From: Cephalothrix simula
Lineage: Eukaryota; Nemertea; Palaeonemertea; Archinemertea; Cephalotrichidae
Length of the DNA stretch: 10,797 nt
Direction of reading: 5' to 3'
NCBI GenBank assembly: GCA_035591015.1
Contig: JAXIUW010215508.1
Location: 1-10,797 of the forward strand
In this document: positions 1 to 6,750 of the stretch, piece after piece
How positions within the stretch are numbered: position 1 is the stretch's first letter
Layout: each line of letters opens with the position of its first letter
Notes under the pieces: generated by a model
Databases searched by the model: none
Told to the model about the DNA's origin: nothing
The model's input: the letters and a program-made list of their open reading frames with translations, nothing else
Position numbers and translations under genes: made by a program

Positions 1-3000
1 GCTTGGCGAATACACCTAAATAAAAAATATTTATGAAAGATTATTTCACTTTTATAAAAATTAATAAACTATTAAATTGAAAATTTATTAAAAATGCAAG
101 ACAAAAATGGCGCGTCATTAGTCATGTCATAAAAGTCCCGAGGTCAGCATTTAAAACTATATGTATATAAAAAGATTTTAGTTCAAACGTTCAACACTTA
201 CAGATTCTGTGGCGCTTCCAGAAAAAATAAAAGTTAAATTTCTCGGATTTAATTGATTTAAAATACATTATAAACCACTTGTTTTACATTTGTATCACTT
301 AGAAATACAAATTGGGCAATTTGTACTTCCTGGATTTACAGGTGTCAGAAATGGGGTACAGGTGGTTCTAAACACCACCCATCTGGTTGTTAAACTCAAT
401 GATTTGTACATTTTTAACATTTGCTTTGGCTAAAAAGTACCAGAAAGAGTAGGTTAAAGCTTATAAGCACCTGCTTTTGTTGTACAACTAAATACTATAA
501 ATTTCAATTCAAAATACAAAACATTTTTCGCCTTACTTCCGCTTAAATAAAGTTGAAATATCTTAAATCACTTTACTTAGAAGTTGTTTTACATGTTAGC
601 CATTTTCTACTGTTGAGGGGTGAGATACAAGATATTATACTTTTGATGGGTGGGATAATCTAAAGTGAAACCTGGATGGAAATACATGGTTCAAAATGCA
701 AAATCTGACTACAAAATCCCAGAACATTAATTTTAAGACGGATTTTCAAATTCAAATGAATCCTGAAGAGTGATTAACTTCCATAGCTATCTAGTCATTT
801 AGTCTACTATCAACAAACTGACTCATTCTTGTAACACCCATAATTTACATGATCTAAAAGTACAAACATTCCATTTAACAAGGTTTTCCAATCTACTATA
901 TAATGTTCATCTCATAGTCAAGAATCTGAATCAACAAAAGGAATATAAAACCATCCATATATTCCCCATCAAAATTTTTTAACACCCATTTTTATTACCA
1001 ACGCCACCAAACGCCTTTACAATGAACTGAAACAGTGACCTTGTCCTAGGTAATTTCTTAAAGGCACAGCTCCTTTTAAGCTAATAATTTTTCTAAAACC
1101 ATGCTAACACCAACAAACACTAACTAACATTACCAAACTCGAGAGAAACTCGAGACAGAAACGATATTCTGGCTGGAGAAAAATAACTAGCTGCCTCTTC
1201 CCAGCTCTAACCTATTATATACATAAAATTTAAACATACTGGGTCTGAGACTCGACTTAAAAGCACCAAACTGGCCATACCATGATGTGATAAAATAGCG
1301 GAATAAGCAACTGGAATAATGATAAGTATAGTACTGATCATGCTGATCACTACTGATCAGATTTTGGTATCATACTACACGTAGTAGTAACATTTTTAAC
1401 CTTTTTGCTAATAAAACTAACCTGAATTAACGCTAGAGAAAAAGTAATTTTAGATTTTTAACTACATAATCAATCTGGAAACCATTTGGTCTGTAGAGAA
1501 AGGATCGGATGAGTTCAGATATTTTTAGAGGATGATTTTCTTGTAGCTTTCAAAATGAATCAACATCAGCAACTTTCATGCTTTCAGTGAGAATAAAGAT
1601 AAAACTCTTTTCAGTTATTCAGTTATTCGTAGACAATCATAACCAAAATCCCCTTTTGAAGACATTTCACTAGATCCCATTTTGGAGTTTGACGGTTAAA
1701 AAATTTGGCGAGTTCCCAAATATTTTGAAATAAAATTTGTTAGAAGTCACATTATACATATATACCAGCTGTTCATCGGGAGCAAATTAACAATTATCTA
1801 TCACAAAATATAATTAAAATTGCCAAATTTCAATTTTTTTTTCGATTGATTATTTTTTCAAATTAAAATTTTTTTTTCTCATACGCTCCTGAAAAACTGA
1901 ATTGCCATCGATTTGCAAAATGATGAGAACAAAACATAGTGGTGGTCTTAAAACGTCGCGATTTTTAACGTGTTTTTATTCACATAGCTTTAGGGGTTTT
2001 TATTGCATTTAAACTTTTGGAAAGCTTTTGAGTAAGGAATTTCATGTTTTGCTACAAATTAATTTTCTATTTACTTTTACGTCATATGGTTTGATATTTT
2101 TTTACGAATGAATATACATTGTAGTAAATTAGGCCCAGCTGTGATACATAGAAAAGTAGGTACAGATGATAAGGCTATAGTAAAACCTAAGCATGTGTTA
2201 ACAGAAATTTTACTATTGTTATCATTATATGAATTAAAAGCTACCTTAAAACTCGCAGGTGGTTCAGTTTGAGATTGAACAGATTTTTAGGCCATGTTTT
2301 CCAGGATTTGACCTAGTTTATCTATCCTAAGTACCCGCTGGGGGCAGCTGGATGCTTAAGAAGATAGCGTACAGGTGTAATGGTGTGTTATGGTCCAGAT
2401 GGACAATATTTTAAAAGTTCAAGGTAATGTTTGTTATGATTTGAGCTTTACGTAATGAAATAAAGGAGTCGCTAGCAGTAAAGGCAAAATATATGACTTT
2501 AATGTAAAAAATAAAAACGTCATAGATAAAAAACGTTTTCAGACTTTTGTGAAAACCTCGTTTTCTCTAAGATTTTTTATTTCTTTCTTAAGTCACCATC
2601 TGCTCGATAGAATTGCATGAAACTCATACACATGTCAGATGATGCTATGAAGGATAGCCACCTTTTATTTTCCAGTAGCTCATATTTTCACAGTTCGGGG
2701 GGATTTGTCTAAATTCACATAAACTGTTCCAGTTCAGTAACTACTGCATGTATCTTTTTGAAACTGTATACATGCAGTGCTCAATAAGATCTAACTTCTA
2801 CGTAAAAGTTCTTGGTTTTGCCACTAGGTTGCTTTGAAATCTGTTTTCAGTTGTGTAATATGTTAATGTGAAAACCGTTGCAGTGTCTGTGACACTTCTA
2901 GTTTTAAACGAGCCATTTAAATATTGATCTTTTATATTTATTCGAGCCAAAATGATCAGTTTCTGATATAGTTCAGGTAATTTCTACCAGATGTTCTAAT

Positions 3001-3190
3001 AGGTTTAGGCCAGGCAAGTAGGGTGGGGCAAATTTTGGCCGTCGGTGTAATTTCGTGGCCCTCGACATTTTCTCAGTGGCCACAGAACCAAATAACCTTC
3101 TGATGGCCATCATTGTTAAATAATAAGTGACCCTGGTAGCACTATTTTACTTTTCTTAATGTGCAGATATTTTCCTGAATGTGATTTGGA
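1..3190. other. AT-rich stretch without a supported gene
   Basis: I see no open frame of useful length and no recognisable exon on either strand. It holds long T runs near 1831-1871, an imperfect 15-bp direct repeat (TTGAGGGGTGAGATA at 612, TTGATGGGTGGGATA at 643), a small hairpin GGTGGT/ACCACC at 361-379, a doubled AGTTATTC at 1613-1628 and three CTGATCA words at 1334-1360. CAGCTG E-boxes occur at 1766, 2136 and 2345. The part from about 2270 to 2900 has a more even base composition than its surroundings and could be an old dispersed repeat, but I cannot assign it to a family. The stretch could be intron or intergenic DNA. Confidence 0.6.
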
Positions 3191-3200
3191 TTTATTTTTT

Positions 3201-3210
3201 ATTATTATTA
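3201..3210 (-). repeat. Short (ATT)n tail of the probable SINE
   Basis: The plus strand reads ATTATTATTA, preceded by TTTATTTTTT. In minus-strand orientation this is the 3' tail of the probable SINE. It is too short to count as an independent microsatellite. Confidence 0.5.
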
Positions 3211-3262
3211 TGAGGCAGTCCCTGTCAAGCGATAATGTGTCTTTCAAGCCTTTCACGGGCCC

Positions 3263-3273
3263 CGTTTCGAGCC
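3263..3273 (-). promoter_or_regulatory. Box-B-like internal pol III promoter word
   Basis: The minus strand reads GGCTCGAAACG, close to the tRNA box B consensus GGTTCGANNCC with a C in place of the second T. It lies downstream of a box-A-like word at 3312-3324, which supports a tRNA origin. Whether it is still active cannot be seen from the sequence. Confidence 0.45.
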
Positions 3274-3331
3274 ATGGCTGGTGTCACAGAAATCAGGATG
3301 GGCTACCTTAACCAACACTATCCATTATATA

Positions 3332-4226
3332 TTGATAAAATCAGTGATGGATATACAATATCAAATTTCATAATTCATAAACCATTTCACATTCATGATT
3401 AGTCTAAAAAGCAGAAAAAAATCAATATTATAGTATGTACACGGAGTATACTGCTTGCAGAACTACGTTTTCAAGTTGGTCATTGATCAGAAAATTTTCA
3501 ATATTCAATAAATATATACGGGCTTGGTAGATATTTTGAACAATAGTGTGCAACAGCTGCAAATATTAAAGTATTCAAACTAGCTAGGAGAGCGCAAGGC
3601 AATCATATATTGACAGAACTATATGCAAATACATATAAGAGAAATTTTAAACATCATTTCCAATGTTGAACAATTGTTTGACAAACATTGGCGTTTTCCA
3701 AGTTTTCCTAAATTTGAAATCTACTATACAACTTCAAACAATTTTGAAAGCCATGAGTATTGTCGTAATAGTAAGCCGTATCATTTTGAAGTATCTGACA
3801 ATGTTACCCCACCAGCTGACCCCACATTCAATTTTTGCTCCTAAGTTCTAAGGTTCCATAAGATTCCCATAATTATTACCCTTTTGAAATTTCTATAATG
3901 ACATTTCTATAAAAAATATTCCTGCTAAATGCATGAAGAACTGTGGGTGTTTCATATCTTCACTTTTTCTCAAACATCCCCTATCTGATCCTAACTCAGA
4001 CAACTGAGCAGATTCACTGGTAACCACTATAAAACACGTCCTTAGCAAACACTTCATTGTCATTGGCAACATATTTGGGATAAATATTATGGTATGTTCC
4101 TAGAAGAAATCAATATAAAATCAGTACAAATCAAACCAAGAATAAACAAATTAAAGCAGATGTCCTTCAAAGTGACAAAAAAGTAACTTTACTCTCCACA
4201 TGTTATTTTATCAACAAATTTTTCTC
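3332..4226. other. AT-rich stretch without a supported gene
   Basis: This stretch contains one 73-codon plus-strand frame (3623-3844), overlapped by another frame of similar length. Neither encodes a recognisable domain, and neither has visible splice or homology support, so I do not call a gene. CAGCTG words occur at 3554 and 3813. Nothing else stands out. Confidence 0.55.
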
Positions 4227-4377
4227 CAGCTGATGTATTAAAACCCACCTGCATTAAATTTTTGAAAACATATGTTGAGTAACCAACAAATCATATACTA
4301 TTTTCTCAAATATCCCAGCTGCCAAAAATACCTCAGCTGCCCCAGATTATCCAGATGGGCACTAAGATAATCAGCTG
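4227..4377. promoter_or_regulatory. Cluster of four CAGCTG E-boxes
   Basis: CAGCTG occurs at 4227, 4316, 4334 and 4372, and the last three read CAGCTGCC in the same orientation. CAGCTG is the E-box variant bound by several class II bHLH factors with their E-protein partners, such as MyoD-like and achaete-scute-like proteins. At about one third G+C a given hexamer of this composition is expected roughly once in 11 kb, so four in about 150 bp is a visible excess. The three CAGCTGCC copies may instead be traces of a local duplication. No adjacent gene is visible, and a regulatory role is only an inference. Confidence 0.25.
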
Positions 4378-4500
4378 CCGATTAAAATAATTGAACTCAA
4401 ACACAAGACAAGGTGACATAAAGCACCTAACAATAACATGACCTCGTAATAGATACCTACTAATCATGAAATGGTACAGTATTATCATTATAAAAACGCT

Positions 4501-4599
4501 TGTGGCCGACCGCATAGAGAAACATTTTGATGTTATTCTTACGCGTGTAGGATAAGCCAAGATTTCGTTATAACGTTAATAATACGATGTGGCCGACCG
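4501..4599 (+). repeat. 12-bp CpG-containing direct repeat, two copies
   Basis: TGTGGCCGACCG is present at 4501-4512 and again at 4588-4599, 87 bp apart, in a background that is otherwise AT-rich and poor in CpG. The interval also carries ACGCGT at 4541-4546. The pair could be two factor-binding sites near a promoter or the remnant of a duplication. A minus-strand 75-codon frame (4560-4333) begins inside this patch but has no recognisable product. Confidence 0.45.
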
Positions 4600-4754
4600 A
4601 ACAGTCGCACAAAATCAAAAGATGCATACTTACAAACATATTCGCAATAATATTAAGAACTGCACACTGAATCCGAATATTGAACGATAATTTGTATTTT
4701 AAAACGGTTCTTTTTACAATAGGAAAGAAGAAAAGAAGTAATGGCACCTTCCTG

Positions 4755-4762
4755 TGACGTCA
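4755..4762. promoter_or_regulatory. Isolated full CRE octamer TGACGTCA
   Basis: This is a perfect match to the cAMP-response element octamer bound by CREB/ATF bZIP factors. It lies outside the minisatellite that carries the same core further downstream, and about 160 bp from the CpG-containing repeat pair at 4501-4599. Together these might mark a regulatory region. There is no gene beside it that I can support, so its function is an inference from the motif alone. Confidence 0.3.
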
Positions 4763-5223
4763 TAAGTGTTTTGGAAGGATCGTAAGGTAATAAAAACAGG
4801 GATGAAGACCTATATCAATACTCATGCTGTATCTAATAAACACTTCGTACCAGATCATTGACTATTTTATCTATGTTTTAAAATCTATCAACTAGTATCT
4901 AATATAAAGATAAGCAAAAACAACATTTATACAAGTTATTACTTTCAATTAACACCTGAATAAATGTAAAGGATATATCTTTGCATAAAGAGATTATTAA
5001 ATATAATATCTATAAGATATTTAAAAAACGAAGAAAGTTTTATTTTATTTTACATTTTTTTATTTTGGAAAGTGGATTAGCGGAATATCATGGTACGAAA
5101 ATTTCCTATAAACGCCTATAAACAGGCCAATAAAGACTCATAAATTCAACTGTTCAAGTAATCGGAACTATGCGAACAACTAATACATTTTAAAAGAGGG
5201 AGGGGGGGTTGTCAGTCAAGCTC
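4763..5223. other. AT-rich stretch without a supported gene
   Basis: No frame or motif stands out. A short purine run with seven consecutive G residues at about 5196-5208 precedes the minisatellite. It has only three usable G-runs, so a canonical G-quadruplex is not supported. Confidence 0.55.
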
Positions 5224-5780
5224 AGACACCGGGCGTTAGATTGTTAAAATCTAGGTCTTGCCACCCACCGCCCAGATAATCTGACATTAGGTGAAGTTAC
5301 CTGACGCCGGCCCAGAAGACCACCCCATTTTGATCAAATTATCTGACACAAAGTTAATTTATCTGACGCTGTCCTGCTACACCACCCAAATTATCTGATG
5401 ATCGACTTATTTTAACTGACAACAATGAGACCCCCAATTTATATGACGTAATTTAGTTCTGCTCAAGTATTTAACATTAACTGACGTCAGATAAACTTAA
5501 CATCCGTAATTTTTGGACACCATCCAATTCTACTTTGTCAGATAAATTTTGGGTAAAAAAATTATTGACACCGGCCCAAATTATCTGACGTCAGATAAAG
5601 TTTTGGGGAAAATTCCCATGGCACCACCCACTTAATCTGACGTCACATAAAATTTTGGGCCCACCCCACCCAATTTATCTGACGTCAGATTTTGGGCAAT
5701 ATTTCCTTGACACCACCAATTTATCGGACATGTCATTTAATTTTTTGGGCATTTGACAACCACCCCACCCCAGCCCCGGG
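5224..5780. repeat. Degenerate minisatellite with palindromic TGACGTCA core
   Basis: The stretch consists of diverged tandem units, each built as ACACCNCCCAAATT, then ATCTGACGTCAGAT, then a T-rich word ending TTTTGGG. The full octamer TGACGTCA starts at 5482, 5586, 5638 and 5680. A half-preserved copy is placed at about 5533 and a mutated one at about 5726. The spacing is therefore about 51, 53, 52, 42 and 46 bp. Upstream units are more decayed (TGAC or TGAT at 5282, 5302, 5344, 5364, 5396, 5417 and 5444). The best unit is a perfect 18-bp palindrome at 5581-5598, and a 14-bp one lies at 5677-5690. Because each unit is self-complementary at its centre, it could form small hairpins or cruciforms and offer bZIP sites in both orientations. 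A plus-strand frame running from 5692 through the end of the array is not credible as a gene. Decay is stronger at the left, as expected for an array whose edge units escape homogenisation. Confidence 0.8.
5581..5598. repeat. Perfect 18-bp palindrome in the minisatellite
   Basis: The left half TTATCTGAC is followed directly by its reverse complement GTCAGATAA. It is the best-preserved unit centre of the array and contains the TGACGTCA octamer at 5586-5593. Confidence 0.85.
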
Positions 5781-5952
5781 TCAGAGTTTGTCTGAAAACT
5801 CCCCCTGCATTTTATATGAAATCATACCTACGTCATCACTGATAACTAATTATATATCTAAAATAATTAATCGATATTTTACATATATTAGTCTACTGAA
5901 CAAATCGATAAACTATGGGATTTGGTATGAATTTGAAGTGTATATAAAACGA

Positions 5953-6135
5953 ACATACACAAAAAGATGGAAAAATTGGATGAGGCACCGTAACACAGTC
6001 AAATCCCCCGTCGAGATCTCCTATAGAAGGGGCACCAAAACCCTATACATTTTTGGAAAGGGCATGAAAAGTTACACATCATGGGTGGGTTATAAAAGTC
6101 CTACTTTTAGTGGTCGGGTGTTAAGGGAACACCCC
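5953..6135 (+). repeat. Left arm of the inverted repeat
   Basis: This is the shorter arm. In the frame that is open in the right arm it contains several stop codons, so it cannot encode the same product. A different frame is open across it and produces most of the C-terminal half of a 160-codon ORF (5692-6174). That ORF runs from minisatellite into repeat and resembles no family I know, so it is best treated as chance. Confidence 0.7.
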
Positions 6136-6312
6136 TACCTACAATATGGTGTTTGGCATATCAAGCCTAGTTGATACGAATCGGGTTCTTAGTACTATCA
6201 GGTAACCAGCCCGTGGGGGTCAGTCAACGGTCATATGATCCCATATGTACCTGGACATAAATGAAACCTATGGTTGCATTGGGTCATTTGTTATGATTTG
6301 TACGCCAGACAA

Positions 6313-6359
6313 CTTAATGTAATAAAAAAGCTTAATGTAATAAATGTAATAAAAAAGCT
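6313..6359 (+). repeat. Short AT-rich tandem duplication in the loop
   Basis: The word CTTAATGTAATAAAAAAGCT at 6313-6332 is repeated from 6331 with an internal 9-bp expansion (an extra TAAATGTAA-type step), ending at 6359. It lies in the loop of the inverted repeat, immediately before the right arm. It could be slippage-derived or a repeat tail. Confidence 0.6.
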
Positions 6360-6367
6360 AATTTTGG

Positions 6368-6586
6368 TCAATCCCGAAGGATTCGGTGTGTTCCCTTCCC
6401 ATCCGACAACAAAAAATGGGACTTACTCAATTTCGAATTTTTTGCAAATTTCGCGCCACCAGGTGGGGCTAAAAATTTAAAAACCCACCCATGGTGTAGT
6501 AACTTTTCAAGCCCTTTCCAAAAATGTATAGGGTCAAGGGGTTCCGATGCCCATTCCAGGAGATCTCGACGATTTAACCCTTTCAC
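6368..6586 (-). pseudogene. Possible fossil coding fragment in right repeat arm
   Basis: The right arm, read on the minus strand, has a 72-codon open frame that begins at a GTG and not an ATG. It encodes words such as NRRDLLEWASEPLDPIHFWK and, further on, LEKLLHHGWVFKFLAPPGG. The composition is protein-like, with several W, H and P residues instead of the low-complexity K/N/I/F expected of random AT-rich DNA. Immediately upstream, in another frame, the DNA reads KWIEEFDEA before a stop, so a frameshift may have split a longer ancestral frame. The left arm carries a related DNA sequence with stops in this frame, though RRDLL and PIHFWKG are still legible. I recognise no domain. It may be a decayed piece of a transposon or host gene captured in a repeat, or simply a chance open frame. 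Confidence 0.25.
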
Positions 6587-6630
6587 TGTGCCTCATCAAA
6601 TTCTTCTATCCATTTGTGTGCATATATGTA
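6386..6630 (-). repeat. Right arm of the inverted repeat
   Basis: This is the longer and apparently more complete arm. It holds a segment of about 60 bp, roughly 6420-6480 on the plus strand, that is missing from the left arm and includes the complement of CCCCACCTGGTGGCGCG. Its plus-strand sequence is relatively rich in C and G compared with its surroundings. Confidence 0.7.
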
Positions 6631-6676
6631 GTAGAAAATATAATAATATAAAGCGATGTGATGGTGAGGTCATAAA

Positions 6677-6720
6677 GATTAACCAGAACTCATGATATAT
6701 CATGAGTTCTGGATTAACCA
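6677..6720. repeat. Perfect 30-bp palindrome flanked by direct repeats
   Basis: CCAGAACTCATGATA (6683-6697) is followed without a spacer by its exact reverse complement (6698-6712). A 9-bp direct repeat, GATTAACCA, lies across each edge (6677-6685 and 6712-6720), so a TTAA sits just outside each end. TTAA is the target duplicated by piggyBac-type transposons, which makes a minimal solo-terminus relic conceivable, but no piggyBac terminus or transposase is recognisable. Alternatively it is a recent inverted duplication. The absence of mismatches suggests a young or actively homogenised structure, in contrast to the decayed inverted repeat beside it. Confidence 0.8.
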
Positions 6721-6733
6721 ATAGGCGAATAAA

Positions 6734-6749
6734 TACATGACGTCATGTA
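6734..6749. repeat. Perfect 16-bp palindrome containing TGACGTCA
   Basis: TACATGAC is followed directly by GTCATGTA. The centre is the CRE octamer at 6738-6745, the same core as in the minisatellite, but the flanks differ (CA/TG, not TC/GA). It lies 21 bp beyond the 30-bp palindrome. It could be a bZIP site or part of the same mobile-element nest. Confidence 0.6.
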
Positions 6750-6750
6750 C

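Larger units (their letters stand above)
3191..3331 (-). mobile_element. Probable tRNA-derived SINE, minus strand
   Basis: Read on the minus strand, this stretch has the layout of a tRNA-derived SINE, a short retroposon transcribed by RNA polymerase III and copied by a partner LINE. A box-A-like word, TGGATAGTGTTGG, lies at 3324-3312. It is followed by TTAAGG, as in many tRNA D-arms. A box-B-like word, GGCTCGAAACG, lies at 3273-3263 and resembles the consensus GGTTCGANNCC. The two boxes start about 51 bp apart, slightly more than in a standard tRNA and closer to a long-variable-arm type. A tRNA-unrelated body of about 50 bp follows, then a tail of AAT repeats (3210-3201) and an A/T-rich run to 3191. 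That places a microsatellite-like tail at the 3' end, as in SINEs mobilised by LINEs with such tails. I could not find a convincing target-site duplication, so the ends are approximate and the copy is probably old. It cannot be a functional tRNA gene, because the acceptor stem does not pair visibly. The family is unknown. Confidence 0.5.
5953..6630. mobile_element. Large inverted repeat, foldback/MITE-like
   Basis: A segment of about 180 bp on the left (5953-6135) reappears in reverse complement on the right (6386-6630), separated by a loop of about 250 bp. Anchors are a 24-bp perfect inverted match (6040-6063 with 6511-6534, containing CCCTATACAT and GGAAAGGGC), GTCGAGATCTCCT (6010-6022 with 6558-6570), CATGGGTGGGTT (6080-6091 with 6482-6493) and GATGAGGCAC at 5980-5989 with its complement near 6590-6598. 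The left arm lacks about 60 bp present in the right arm (plus-strand span about 6420-6480). The arms differ by many substitutions, so this is an old structure: either one foldback element with long inverted termini or two copies of a repeat inserted head to head. No transposase is visible. The arms abut the minisatellite on the left and two palindromes on the right. Confidence 0.75.

Noticed and set aside
3623-3851. Two overlapping plus-strand frames of 73 and 62 codons
   Set aside because: No recognisable domain, no splice context I can defend, and two frames open together suggests chance.
4333-4560. 75-codon minus-strand frame beginning in a CpG-containing patch
   Set aside because: The product becomes a hydrophobic AT-driven string with no recognisable domain. 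I kept only the repeat and motif evidence.
5196-5208. Possible G-quadruplex in the G-rich run
   Set aside because: Only three usable G-runs are present, so the canonical four-run pattern is not met. The C-rich end of the array at 5758-5780 also has only three long runs.
5394-5403. CTGATGA word reminiscent of a hammerhead ribozyme core
   Set aside because: No matching GAAA segment and flanking helices could be found at a suitable distance.
5692-6174. 160-codon plus-strand open frame, the longest in the window
   Set aside because: It starts inside the decaying minisatellite and runs through the left arm of the inverted repeat. Its product matches no family I know, and the homologous right arm is open in a different frame.
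6274-6480. 68-codon plus-strand frame
   Set aside because: It lies over the loop duplication and the antisense side of the right repeat arm. The NVIKKL repetition simply reflects the DNA duplication.
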